This document shows, piece by piece, positions 43,679 through 51,957 of a DNA stretch of 64,000 bases. A model generated the notes under the pieces. It made no database searches and had not been told where the DNA came from. It saw only the letters and a list, made by a program, of their open reading frames with translations. The position numbers and the translations under genes are program-made. The stretch covers positions 1 to 64,000 of the forward strand of contig SVPF01000006.1 in NCBI GenBank assembly GCA_015066005.1, read 5' to 3'. Within the stretch, counting starts at the first letter, position 1. Every line of letters begins with the position of its first letter. This DNA is from Oscillospiraceae bacterium (GTDB lineage Bacteria; Bacillota; Clostridia; Oscillospirales; Acutalibacteraceae).

Positions 43679-43897
43679 ATGACACAGGAAAAAATTGACC
43701 GCATAAACGAGCTTGCAAGAAAGCAAAAAACAGTTGGTCTTAGTGAGGAAGAAAAGCAGGAGCAATACATTTTAAGGCGTGAATATATTGATTCCTTTAA
43801 AATGAGCCTTGTTTCCCAGCTTGAAAACACATATATTGTCAGCCCCGACGGCACCAAAAAGAAGGTAACTGCCAAAGATGAAAATATTAGTAACTGA
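43679..43897 (+). CDS. DUF896 (YnzC-like) small protein
   Basis: A 72-residue protein of the DUF896 family: KIDRINELARKQKTVGLSEE and EQYILRREYIDSF match the two-helix core, followed by a tail NTYIVSPDGTKKKV. A B. subtilis relative is in an SOS-linked operon, but the function is unknown. The chosen ATG at 43679 gives the family N terminus MTQEKI; two upstream ATGs lie inside recR. It ends 20 bases inside the next gene. Confidence 0.85.
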   Translation: MTQEKIDRINELARKQKTVGLSEEEKQEQYILRREYIDSFKMSLVSQLENTYIVSPDGTKKKVTAKDENISN

Positions 43898-44825
43898 CAG
43901 TCTAAGCGTAAAATCGCATAACGATTTATCCCTTGATGCTTTAAGCCGTTTTGGCGAGGTTTCGGAATTTGATAACCTCACCCGCGAACAGCTTTTAGAG
44001 GAAGTTAAGGATAAGGACATAATTTTAACTAATAAAGTAATAATCGACCGCGAGGTAATGGAAAATGCCCCGCGGCTTCGTTATATCGGGTTGTTTGCAA
44101 CGGGGTATAATAATATTGATATTGTTGCCGCTAAGGAAAAGGGAATAGTGGTTGCAAATGCAGGCAGTTATTCCACAAATGCGGTAGCGCAGCAGGTAAT
44201 CGGTTATATTTTGGCACACTTTACCAAAATTTCACAGTATGATGAATTTGTAAAACAGGGCGGTTGGCTTAAGTCAAAATGCTTTGCGCCCCTTGTTTTT
44301 GCAACTGATGAGGTATATGATAAAACCCTTGGTATTGTTGGCTATGGTGCAATCGGTCAAGCGGTTGAAAGGGCGGCAACAGCCCTTGGTATGCGCGTTT
44401 TAGTGCACACCCGCACCCCTAAAAACGACCCCAAGTTTGTAAGTTTGGATGAGCTTTTGGCAAGCAGTGATATTATTTCAATGCATTGCCCTTTAACCGA
44501 GCAAACTAAGGATTTAATGAACAGGGAAGCCTTCAAAAAATGTAAGAACGGCGCATTTTTTATTAACACTGCACGTGGTGGCGTGGTTGATGAATTCGCC
44601 CTTTTCGAAGCTTTAAAAAGCGGTAAATTATCGGGTGCGGCGGTTGATGTTTTAAAAAGCGAACCTATGAGCAACGACTGCCCTTTACTTAACGCACCAA
44701 ACATTATAATTACACCTCATACAGCCTGGGCACCGCTTAAAACCCGTCAGCGCCTTTTGGGCATTGTGTGCGACAATATTCAGGCGTTTTTAGACGGCAA
44801 CCCCACAAACAATGTAGCAAGGTAG
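43878..44825 (+). CDS. D-2-hydroxyacid dehydrogenase
   Basis: A 315-residue NAD-dependent enzyme of the glycerate/hydroxypyruvate/D-lactate class. GIVGYGAIGQAVERAATAL is the NAD-binding turn; arginine in NTARGGVVDEFAL, the glutamate in LKSEP and histidine in ITPHTAW form the catalytic triad. The most similar subgroup is glycerate dehydrogenase-like. It is cotranscribed with the recR operon. Confidence 0.9.
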   Translation: MKILVTDSLSVKSHNDLSLDALSRFGEVSEFDNLTREQLLEEVKDKDIILTNKVIIDREVMENAPRLRYIGLFATGYNNIDIVAAKEKGIVVANAGSYSTNAVAQQVIGYILAHFTKISQYDEFVKQGGWLKSKCFAPLVFATDEVYDKTLGIVGYGAIGQAVERAATALGMRVLVHTRTPKNDPKFVSLDELLASSDIISMHCPLTEQTKDLMNREAFKKCKNGAFFINTARGGVVDEFALFEALKSGKLSGAAVDVLKSEPMSNDCPLLNAPNIIITPHTAWAPLKTRQRLLGIVCDNIQAFLDGNPTNNVAR

Positions 44826-44835
44826 GTGAAACGGC

Positions 44836-46362
44836 TTGTTTTCAAGAATAAACAGCGTTGGTCTATTTGGTATTGATTCTTATATGATAGAGGTTGAGGC
44901 CGATATTTCAAACGGGCTTCCCGCATTCGATATTGTAGGTCTGCCCGACACCGCAGTTAAAGAATCGCGTGACCGCGTGCGCGCCGCCATTAAAAATTGC
45001 GGCTTTAAATTTCCCGTTTCGCGCATAACCGTAAACCTTGCACCTGCCGACCGTAAAAAAGAAGGTTCGATTTACGACCTGCCCGTTTTATTTGCAATTT
45101 TAAAGGCAAGTGAACAGGTTAAGGTTGATTTATCGGATACGGTGATGATTGGTGAGGTTGCTCTTGACGGTATGTTAAGAAGCATTAACGGTGTTTTAGC
45201 TATTGCCATTACCGCTAAGGAAAACGGCATAAGCAATTTGTTTGTACCTAAAGATAATGCTGTTGAGGCTGCCGTGGTTGACGGTATAAATGTTTACGGT
45301 GTTGAAAATATTAAAGAGCTTATTTCTCACCTTCAGGGTGAAAAGCTAATAGAAAAGCAACCGCTTACGGTTATTAAAAACGACAGTAAAATACCCGTTC
45401 CCGATTTTTCGGACGTTAAGGGTCAGCTTGCTGCTAAAAAGGCAATGGAAATTGCGGCGGCAGGGGGACATAATATCATACTCGTAGGTCCTCCCGGTTC
45501 GGGTAAAAGTATGCTTGCGAAGCGTCTCCCGGGTATTATGCCCGATATGACCTTTGATGAGGCGATTGAAACCACTAAAGTTCATTCGGTGGCCGGTATT
45601 TTAGATAAAAACGAGCCGTTTGTATCTACACGGCCCTTCCGTTCACCGCACCATACGGTATCTCCTGCGGCAATTGCGGGCGGCGGCACAATGCCAAAGC
45701 CGGGTGAAATTTCACTGGCCCACAACGGTGTTTTGTTTTTAGATGAATTCCCCGAATTCCGCCGCGACGTTATGGAAGCGCTTCGTCAACCCATTGAGGA
45801 CGGCAAGGTGACAATTTCGCGTGTTGCGGGCAGTTTAACCTACCCAAGCTCAATAATGCTTGTGGCGGCAATGAACCCGTGCCCTTGCGGCTTTTACGGT
45901 CATCCCACACGCCAATGCACCTGTGCACCGCAGGCAGTACATAAATATCTTGGAAAAATTTCGGGTCCAATGCTTGACCGTATCGATTTACACGTCGAGG
46001 TGCCGCCTGTTGATTATAACGATTTAAGCGGTAAAGGGCAGGAGGAAACCAGCGCCCAAATTAAAGAACGCGTAAACAAGGCCCGCCAAATTCAAGCCGA
46101 AAGATATAAAAATGACGGTATAACCTGTAATGCAAGGCTTACTCCGTCGCTTATCAGGAAATATTGTATTTTAACCGATGATGCAAGTCAGTATTTAGCT
46201 CTGGCTTTTGAAAGGCTTGGTATGTCGGCCCGCGCTTATGACCGCATTTTAAAGGTTGCGCGTACCATTGCCGATTTGGACGCCTGTGAAACAATTGAAA
46301 AGCGTCATATCTTCTCGGCAATATCTTTTAGAAGCTTAGACCGAAAATATTGGGGCGGCTAA
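44836..46362 (+). CDS. ComM/YifB family Mg-chelatase-like AAA+ ATPase
   Basis: A 508-residue protein with the family layout: N-terminal S5-like domain (IEVEADISNGLPAFDIVGLP), AAA+ domain with Walker A GPPGSGKSMLAKRLPGI and a Walker B LFLDEFPEF, and a zinc-like loop NPCPCGFYGHPTRQCTC. E. coli-type ComM is a branch-migration helicase in natural transformation. The start must be TTG at 44836, ten bases after GGTAGGTG, since the protein begins FSRINSVGLFGID. Confidence 0.92.
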   Translation: MFSRINSVGLFGIDSYMIEVEADISNGLPAFDIVGLPDTAVKESRDRVRAAIKNCGFKFPVSRITVNLAPADRKKEGSIYDLPVLFAILKASEQVKVDLSDTVMIGEVALDGMLRSINGVLAIAITAKENGISNLFVPKDNAVEAAVVDGINVYGVENIKELISHLQGEKLIEKQPLTVIKNDSKIPVPDFSDVKGQLAAKKAMEIAAAGGHNIILVGPPGSGKSMLAKRLPGIMPDMTFDEAIETTKVHSVAGILDKNEPFVSTRPFRSPHHTVSPAAIAGGGTMPKPGEISLAHNGVLFLDEFPEFRRDVMEALRQPIEDGKVTISRVAGSLTYPSSIMLVAAMNPCPCGFYGHPTRQCTCAPQAVHKYLGKISGPMLDRIDLHVEVPPVDYNDLSGKGQEETSAQIKERVNKARQIQAERYKNDGITCNARLTPSLIRKYCILTDDASQYLALAFERLGMSARAYDRILKVARTIADLDACETIEKRHIFSAISFRSLDRKYWGG

Positions 46363-46489
46363 GGCTTATAAACCGCATTATTTTAAAATACTTTTAAATG
46401 TTGAATTTTAATCTATAGTGTGCTATTCTAAATTGTAGTATAGCAATCAACCTGTTAATAAAATCATATAATTGAAGGGATGTATTGAT

Positions 46490-46924
46490 ATGGGTGATAT
46501 TTTAAAAAGCAAAAACCGCAACATAATACTAATATTTGTAACCTTAGGCGTACAAGCGTTTATTTATACGCTTTCGGGCAGTTTCTTTGATTTTTTGGGT
46601 ACACCCGCACCCGCATTAAGTATTATGACAATTATAGCAGGTCTTTCCCTTGGATTTTTGTTTAATGGACTAAGCACGGTCTTTCCTTTGCTTGCTTTTA
46701 TATTTGCTTTTTTTGGTAAAAATAGCATTTCAAAGGTTGCCTTTGTGTTAGGGCTGATTTCCGGTATAATAGGTTTGTTATGGTTTGTTTTTGGTATAGT
46801 GACTTTTATTGCTGCAATTGGTGTTGGAAATAATCCGGCAAATGCCATTGCCTTTCTTATGTTCGGATTTGGACATTTAACATCAATAATAACCCTTGCG
46901 CTTATTAAGTGGAGTAAAATTTAA
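46490..46924 (+). CDS. Hypothetical membrane protein with four transmembrane segments
   Basis: A 144-residue hydrophobic protein with about four predicted helices, glycine-rich (GLSLGFLFNGLSTV). The ATG at 46490 sits nine bases after GAAGGGA and follows MGDILKSKNRN. It resembles DUF4190/DUF4064-type small membrane proteins, but I cannot name the family. It is monocistronic with its own terminator. Confidence 0.7.
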   Translation: MGDILKSKNRNIILIFVTLGVQAFIYTLSGSFFDFLGTPAPALSIMTIIAGLSLGFLFNGLSTVFPLLAFIFAFFGKNSISKVAFVLGLISGIIGLLWFVFGIVTFIAAIGVGNNPANAIAFLMFGFGHLTSIITLALIKWSKI

Positions 46925-46929
46925 TTGTG

Positions 46930-46959
46930 AAAAGACACCTATTTTTTTAGGTGTCTTTT
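46930..46959 (+). terminator. Terminator of the small membrane protein gene
   Basis: Eleven-pair hairpin AAAAGACACCT / AGGTGTCTTTT with an eight-base T-rich loop. Confidence 0.85.
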
Positions 46960-47073
46960 AATATTGTAATCAAAAATATCAAGTAAACAATTTTGTCTTT
47001 TCCAAGTAAAACTATTGCATTAAATGGTAGTTTGTTATATAATTAACATAATAATATTGAAAGGATGATTCCA

Positions 47074-48219
47074 ATGAACAGATTTACCCTTAACGAAACT
47101 TCTTACCATGGCGCAGGGGCTATAAATGCAATCCCTGAAGAAATTGCAAAGCGCGGCTTCAAAAAGGTTTTTGTTGCTACCGACCCCGACCTTATTAAAT
47201 TTGGTGTTGCTAAAAAGGTTACCGATATTTTAGATAATGCAGGTATTGCTTACGGCATTTATTCCGACATTAAGGCAAATCCCACTATCGAAAACGTACA
47301 AAACGGCGTTGCTGCTTTTAAAGAAATGGATGCTGACTGCATCGTTGCTATCGGTGGCGGCTCCGCAATGGATACTGCAAAGGCTATCGGTATTATTATC
47401 ACCAACCCCGAATATGCTGATGTTCGTTCACTCGAGGGCGTTGCTCCTACAAAGAATAAGTGCGTTCCTACTATCGCTGTTCCTACCACCGCAGGTACCG
47501 CAGCTGAAGTTACCATCAACTACGTAATCACCGATGTTGAAAAGAAGCGCAAGTTTGTTTGTGTTGATACTAACGACATTCCCGTTGTTGCAGTTGTTGA
47601 CCCCGATATGATGGCTTCAATGCCTGCAGGTCTTACCGCTGCTACCGGTATGGACGCTTTGACCCACGCTATTGAAGGCTACATCACTAAGGGCGCTTGG
47701 GAGCTTTCTGATATGTTCCATATTAAAGCAATTGAAGTTATCGGCCGTTCACTCCGTGGCGCTGTTAAGAACGAGGCTGAAGGCCGCGAAGGCATGGCTC
47801 TCGGTCAGTACATCGCAGGTATGGGCTTTAGTAATGTTGGCCTTGGTGTTGATCACTCAATGGCTCATACTCTTTCAGCTTACTATGATATGCCTCACGG
47901 TAAAGCATGTGCTACCTTATTGCCCGCAGTAATGGCTTTCAATGCTGATTACACAGGCACAAAATATCGTGATATCGCTATAGCTATGGGCGTTCAGGGT
48001 GTTGAAAATATGACTCAGGCCGAATACCGCGCAGCTGCCGTTGAAGCAGTTCGTCAGCTTGCTGAGGATGTTGGCATTGTTACTTCACTTAAGGGCGTTG
48101 TTAAGGAAGAGGATATTGACGCTTTAGCACTTGATGCTTATAACGACGCTTGCCGCCCCGGCAACCCCCGTGATGTTTCTGTTGAAGATATTATCGCAAT
48201 TTACAGAAGTCTTATGTAA
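47074..48219 (+). CDS. fucO: Lactaldehyde reductase (iron-containing alcohol dehydrogenase)
   Basis: A 381-residue group III alcohol dehydrogenase closely like E. coli FucO in length and motifs. IVAIGGGSAMDTAKAIGI binds NAD; TAATGMDALTHAIEGYI and the histidine-rich GVDHSMAHTLSAYYDMPHG give the iron ligands (D, H, H, H). It reduces lactaldehyde to 1,2-propanediol in deoxysugar fermentation, or works on other short aldehydes. The second ATG (47074) is used, eight bases after AAAGGA; the first overlaps that site. Frequent ATC, GCT and GGT codons, unlike most neighbours, suggest very high expression. Confidence 0.93.
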   Translation: MNRFTLNETSYHGAGAINAIPEEIAKRGFKKVFVATDPDLIKFGVAKKVTDILDNAGIAYGIYSDIKANPTIENVQNGVAAFKEMDADCIVAIGGGSAMDTAKAIGIIITNPEYADVRSLEGVAPTKNKCVPTIAVPTTAGTAAEVTINYVITDVEKKRKFVCVDTNDIPVVAVVDPDMMASMPAGLTAATGMDALTHAIEGYITKGAWELSDMFHIKAIEVIGRSLRGAVKNEAEGREGMALGQYIAGMGFSNVGLGVDHSMAHTLSAYYDMPHGKACATLLPAVMAFNADYTGTKYRDIAIAMGVQGVENMTQAEYRAAAVEAVRQLAEDVGIVTSLKGVVKEEDIDALALDAYNDACRPGNPRDVSVEDIIAIYRSLM

Positions 48220-48251
48220 TTTATAAGCTTAATAAGCTATTTAGTAGTATG

Positions 48252-48290
48252 ATATGCACCCCAAGGTCAGACACCTTTGGTGGTGCATAT
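48252..48290 (+). terminator. Terminator of fucO
   Basis: Nested stems ATATGCACC / GGTGCATAT and CAAGGT / ACCTTTG followed by seven T residues. Confidence 0.88.
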
Positions 48291-48311
48291 TTTTTTATTA
48301 ACGCTAAAAGA

Positions 48312-48340
48312 AATGAGCTCGGCACAGTACCGAGCTCATT
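48312..48340 (-). terminator. Terminator of the leftward membrane protein gene
   Basis: Eleven-pair hairpin AATGAGCTCGG / CCGAGCTCATT with a seven-base loop; leftward tail TTTCTTTT. Confidence 0.75.
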
Positions 48341-48404
48341 CGCTAACAATTTAATATTCAATTTTGTTTTAACCTTATGGCTTACTTCATAGGGTTGGAA
48401 AAAA

Positions 48405-49184
48405 TTATTTAATAGCCTTTGCAATTTCAATACAAATAAGCATTGCAAGCAAGAAAACCGCGCAAACTGCAAGGGATATTAAAACATCAAATGAAGCGGT
48501 TTCGTTAAAGGGCATTACAAGGCGGTATGTACGCTTGATTTTTGAAAGCTGCCAAAGGTTTTTACAAATCCTGAAAAGTACAACAAAAGCACCAAAAAGA
48601 ATTACACCTATGTATTTTAAAATTTCAAGAATAATTTTCCAAGCTTTTTGACCTTTGGTTTCTTCTAAAAGGTCATCTTGGTTTTGTTCGGCTTTTTTCT
48701 TTTTGTTATTTTCAAGCATAAGCTTGAATGCCGAAACGTCTAAAACTACAACGCCGGGAATAAGAGGTAAAAGACCCCATAGATTACCGAAAACTAAAAG
48801 GCAAACGCCAACGGCAACAAGCGGCCAGCCAATAACACCAAACGAAAGGTTCTTTTTAAGCTCCTTGCGTTTTTTGGCGTATTTTTCAAAGCCCTCGCAT
48901 AAAGAATCATAAAAAGGGGTGCCCTTTTTTTCAAATTTCTTTTCCTTTTTAACGCGGGAAAGGCAAACATCCACCACGGCACCGCGGCCTTCAAAGCCTT
49001 CCTTTAAAAGCTTGGCTTCACCAAAGGTTTTGCAGTATGCAATATTTACGGTTTTGCCGTTTTCAAGCTTTTCACGGGTTGCCTCAATATCGCTGTCAGA
49101 AAGGCGGGTGCTAAGCTCTTCCAAAACCTTTTCGGGCTTTTTGCCAAGGTCCTTTAAAACAATACAATATAAATCCTTTGCCAT
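48405..49184 (-). CDS. Hypothetical membrane protein with an L7/L12-like N-terminal domain
   Basis: A 259-residue protein. Residues 1-75 (IVLKDLGKKPEKVLEELSTR ... FGEAKLLKEGFEGRGAVVDV) recall the alpha-beta fold of the ribosomal L7/L12 C-terminal domain as seen in some membrane-anchored proteins. Then come a lysine-rich linker, two to three transmembrane helices, another charged region and a C-terminal pair of helices. Function unknown; the fold call is by pattern only. Confidence 0.6.
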   Translation of the reverse strand: MAKDLYCIVLKDLGKKPEKVLEELSTRLSDSDIEATREKLENGKTVNIAYCKTFGEAKLLKEGFEGRGAVVDVCLSRVKKEKKFEKKGTPFYDSLCEGFEKYAKKRKELKKNLSFGVIGWPLVAVGVCLLVFGNLWGLLPLIPGVVVLDVSAFKLMLENNKKKKAEQNQDDLLEETKGQKAWKIILEILKYIGVILFGAFVVLFRICKNLWQLSKIKRTYRLVMPFNETASFDVLISLAVCAVFLLAMLICIEIAKAIK

Positions 49185-49371
49185 TATAAAACCACCTTAA
49201 ACTTCCTTAATACAAATATTATACCAATAAAGCAAATATTTTTCAAGTATTGCAAAAGAATATCTTTCTTAATGAAGCTATAACAGCTTTCAAAAATAAG
49301 TGGCGGCTATAATGGGGTTAGCAAATAATGAAGGAGTAATTTTAAAGCATCAAATTTTATTAAGAAAGAAA

Positions 49372-49406
49372 AACTTGTTGACATTTCAACAAGTTTCCGT
49401 TATACT
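49372..49406 (+). promoter_or_regulatory. Promoter and palindromic operator of the marR-degV operon
   Basis: A consensus sigma-A promoter: TTGACA at 49378-49383, TATACT at 49401-49406, spacer 17. A perfect inverted repeat, AACTTGTTGA (49372-49381) and TCAACAAGTT (49386-49395) with a CATT spacer, covers the -35 box and most of the spacer. A MarR dimer bound there would block RNA polymerase. Confidence 0.8.
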
Positions 49407-49438
49407 GTTTTTGGATATAATTAAAAAGGGGGAGTACA

Positions 49439-49885
49439 GTGCAGGAAAGATTTGAAACTTTTACTGTGCTTATTAACCGAATAAGCCGTAACATTCGTAA
49501 AATTAAAAATCAAGAAATGGCAGAATATAACTTAAGAAGTGTGCACATTTCTTGTCTATATTATCTTTACACGGTCAATGGCCTTACCGCAACAGATCTT
49601 TGTGAACGCTGTGAGGAGGACAAGGCAACTATATCCCGTGCGCTTGATTTTTTAGAGCAAAGCAACTTTTTAACCTGTGAAGCTAAGTATGCCAAAAGGT
49701 ATAGAAGTCCTCTTGTGCTGACTGAAAAGGGAATTGAGGTTGGTAAAAAAATTGCCGATAAGATTGATCGTGTGCTTGACGAAGTAAGCGAAGGTCTTAC
49801 CGATGATGAACGGATGAATTTTTATCGAAGCTTGACAATTATAAGTGAGGCTCTCGAAAATGTTTGTAAAAAATACGGCAAATAA
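49439..49885 (+). CDS. MarR family transcriptional regulator
   Basis: A 148-residue winged-helix regulator. The DNA-reading helix region is LTATDLCERCEEDKATISRA and the wing lies in AKRYRSPLVLTEKGIEVGKK. It starts with GTG six bases after GGGGGAG. It probably represses itself through the overlapping palindrome and controls the next gene, degV. FabT, a MarR-type regulator in related bacteria, controls fatty-acid synthesis, so a lipid link is conceivable but not shown. Confidence 0.9.
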   Translation: MQERFETFTVLINRISRNIRKIKNQEMAEYNLRSVHISCLYYLYTVNGLTATDLCERCEEDKATISRALDFLEQSNFLTCEAKYAKRYRSPLVLTEKGIEVGKKIADKIDRVLDEVSEGLTDDERMNFYRSLTIISEALENVCKKYGK

Positions 49886-49901
49886 TTTATGGGAGTGTTA
49901 T

Positions 49902-50735
49902 ATGAAAACACGTATTATTGTTGATTCAACATCCGACCTAGCGTCCGAAATTAAGGGTCAGGTAAGTGTTGTGCCTTTAACGGTCAGCTTTGGCGAAAAG
50001 GAATATGCTGACGGAGTAACCATTGACCACAAGACATTTTATGAAATGCTTATTGAAAGCAATGTTCACCCTACAACAAGTCAGGCTACCCCTGATGCTT
50101 TTGTGCAGGAATATAAAAAAGTTGGGGATGAGGGCGCGGTAGTAATTACTGTTTCTTCCAAGCTTTCGGGCACATATCAAAGTGCCGTGATAGCGGCAAA
50201 TGATTACAATAATATTTATGTTGTTGACAGCGGCAGTGTTACAATCGGCGGCGGAATTTTGGTTGAACGCGCGTTGCAGTTAAGTAATGAAGGCTTAAGT
50301 GCGCAGGAAATTGTAAGCCACCTTGAAGAAGAAAAGAAAAAAATTGTAATTGTTGCCTTGGTTGATACCTTGGAATATTTAAAGCGAGGCGGGCGCGTTT
50401 CGAAAACGGTTGCCTTTGCAGGAGCGGTGCTTAATATCAAGCCGGTTTTGTCAGTTGTTGACGGCGAAATAGAAATTCTTGGAAAAGCGCGTGGTTCTAA
50501 AATGGGCAATAACCTGCTTGTTCAGGAAATTGAAAAGGCAGGCGGCGTTGATTTTACAAAGCCTGTTTTACTTGGATATACAGGCCTTTCAGATGATTTA
50601 TTGCTTAAATACATTGAAGACAGTAGGAACATCTGGGATAAGGGACTTAAAGAGGTTCGTTATACTACAGTTGGCAGTGTAATTGGCACACACGCGGGTC
50701 CCGGTGCGGTTGCTGTGGCATTTTTTAAAAATTAA
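49902..50735 (+). CDS. DegV family fatty-acid-binding protein, second copy
   Basis: A 277-residue DegV/FakB protein: RIIVDSTSDLASE at the N terminus, TVSSKLSGTYQSAVIAANDY, EYLKRGGRVSKTVAFAGAVL and the C-terminal GTHAGPGAVAVAFF. It presumably presents bound fatty acids to the kinase FakA; no fakA is in the window. The ATG at 49902 follows GGGAG by six bases. It is co-regulated with marR, unlike the DegV at 30.4 kb. Confidence 0.92.
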   Translation: MKTRIIVDSTSDLASEIKGQVSVVPLTVSFGEKEYADGVTIDHKTFYEMLIESNVHPTTSQATPDAFVQEYKKVGDEGAVVITVSSKLSGTYQSAVIAANDYNNIYVVDSGSVTIGGGILVERALQLSNEGLSAQEIVSHLEEEKKKIVIVALVDTLEYLKRGGRVSKTVAFAGAVLNIKPVLSVVDGEIEILGKARGSKMGNNLLVQEIEKAGGVDFTKPVLLGYTGLSDDLLLKYIEDSRNIWDKGLKEVRYTTVGSVIGTHAGPGAVAVAFFKN

Positions 50736-50763
50736 AAACAGCCGAACTTTAAAGGATAGTAAA

Positions 50764-51143
50764 AAAAGAAGCACGAACGGAGACACTTCGTAAAGAAGTA
50801 GTCTCCGTTTTTCTATATAAAAAAATGACACTTTCTGTTTTTGAAAGTGTCATAGTGGGTTACATACTTTGAGAATTGTAAATACTTGCCGAAAATAAAG
50901 AATATCTTTCTCGGCAGGTGAAGTGATATTGCAAACTAAGAGTTTGCAGTGATATTTTTGCCTTACGGCAAAAGTGATATGAAAACCTATCGGTTTTCGT
51001 GATATTATATTCGCCCTAAAACTGTCCGCAGGACAATACCACTAGCGTTAGCTAATATCACTGCGAAGCAATATCACTCGCCGTCAGGCGAATATAACTG
51101 AGGCGCACTCCGTAAGGAAGTGCGCCTCGATTGTGCTTCTTTT
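50764..51143. repeat. Branching hairpin array B (GTGATAT linkers) with terminal inverted repeats
   Basis: The 380-base element is bounded by AAAAGAAGCAC (50764-50774) and its reverse complement GTGCTTCTTTT (51133-51143). Inside are hairpins ACGGAGAC...GTCTCCGT, ATGACACTTTC...GAAAGTGTCAT, TGCCGA...TCGGCA and others, then four GTGATAT linkers (50923, 50949, 50974, 50999). Mirrored linkers follow (51055 and 51071 perfect, 51036 and 51092 degenerate). A ten-base stem TATATTCGCC (51006) / GGCGAATATA (51088) closes the core. No genes. Confidence 0.8.
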
Positions 51144-51170
51144 AATTTTGTCTTATGCCGTAATATTGAA

Positions 51171-51842
51171 CTATTTAGTTTTTAACGTAAAAATTTCCGC
51201 CTTGCCGTTTTTGGCTTTTTCTATAAAATCTTTCACACTGCAAATAGGTTCTTCAAAGCATAAGCCGAACAGTTTATTCTGCTTTGCGGCTGAATGATTG
51301 TCCGAACCTGCAAATTTAATAAGACCGTAATGCTCACAATAAATTTTTGCCAAATTATTTTCATCATCGGGTCTGTTGGCGTTCATTATTTCAACACCGT
51401 CAACGTGTCTGGGGAAAAGGCGAATATGGTCAATATACCACGCTTCACGGAAAGGATGTGCCTGAACTATTAGCGCACCGCTTTCTCGCATAAGTGTAAG
51501 CTTATCGCTCTGCCTCATACTCATAATTTCGGGGTGAGCCAGGAACCACTCTTTATCAAGCCCATATACCAAAAAATCGGTGCCGCCGTAAGTGGTTTCA
51601 ACACCGCAAAAAACCTTAATTCCAACGGTTTCACTTAATTCTAAAGCTTTTTCGTAATCCGAAAAATAAAAATTAATTTTTTCCTCATAGGTTCGGTCAC
51701 TGTTATCAACGTCAGGAAAATGGTTTGTAATAAAGATGCCGTCATATCCCAACTCTTTATAACATTTTACGGTTTCCTCCGCACTTGCGATCGCGCAACC
51801 GCTAACAGGAGAAGTATGAAGATGTGTTTCGTATTTGTACAT
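51171..51842 (-). CDS. PHP domain phosphoesterase
   Basis: A 223-residue PHP protein. The metal-binding histidines appear as HLHTS near the N terminus, ITNHFPD, VQAHPFREAWY and SDNHSAA near the C terminus, the order expected for the trinuclear-metal PHP fold. Relatives are histidinol phosphatases or nucleotide phosphoesterases; the substrate cannot be told. The ATG at 51842 follows GGGG by nine bases; a GTG three codons upstream is possible. Confidence 0.87.
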   Translation of the reverse strand: MYKYETHLHTSPVSGCAIASAEETVKCYKELGYDGIFITNHFPDVDNSDRTYEEKINFYFSDYEKALELSETVGIKVFCGVETTYGGTDFLVYGLDKEWFLAHPEIMSMRQSDKLTLMRESGALIVQAHPFREAWYIDHIRLFPRHVDGVEIMNANRPDDENNLAKIYCEHYGLIKFAGSDNHSAAKQNKLFGLCFEEPICSVKDFIEKAKNGKAEIFTLKTK

Positions 51843-51957
51843 TATTATCACCCCAAACGATTATACTGTATTTTTATGTAAAAAAGCAAGAATTTTCTAA
51901 CAAAATCCCTTCGAATTATTCGGATTGGCTAATTTTATTATATAGATGTAATTGTGG

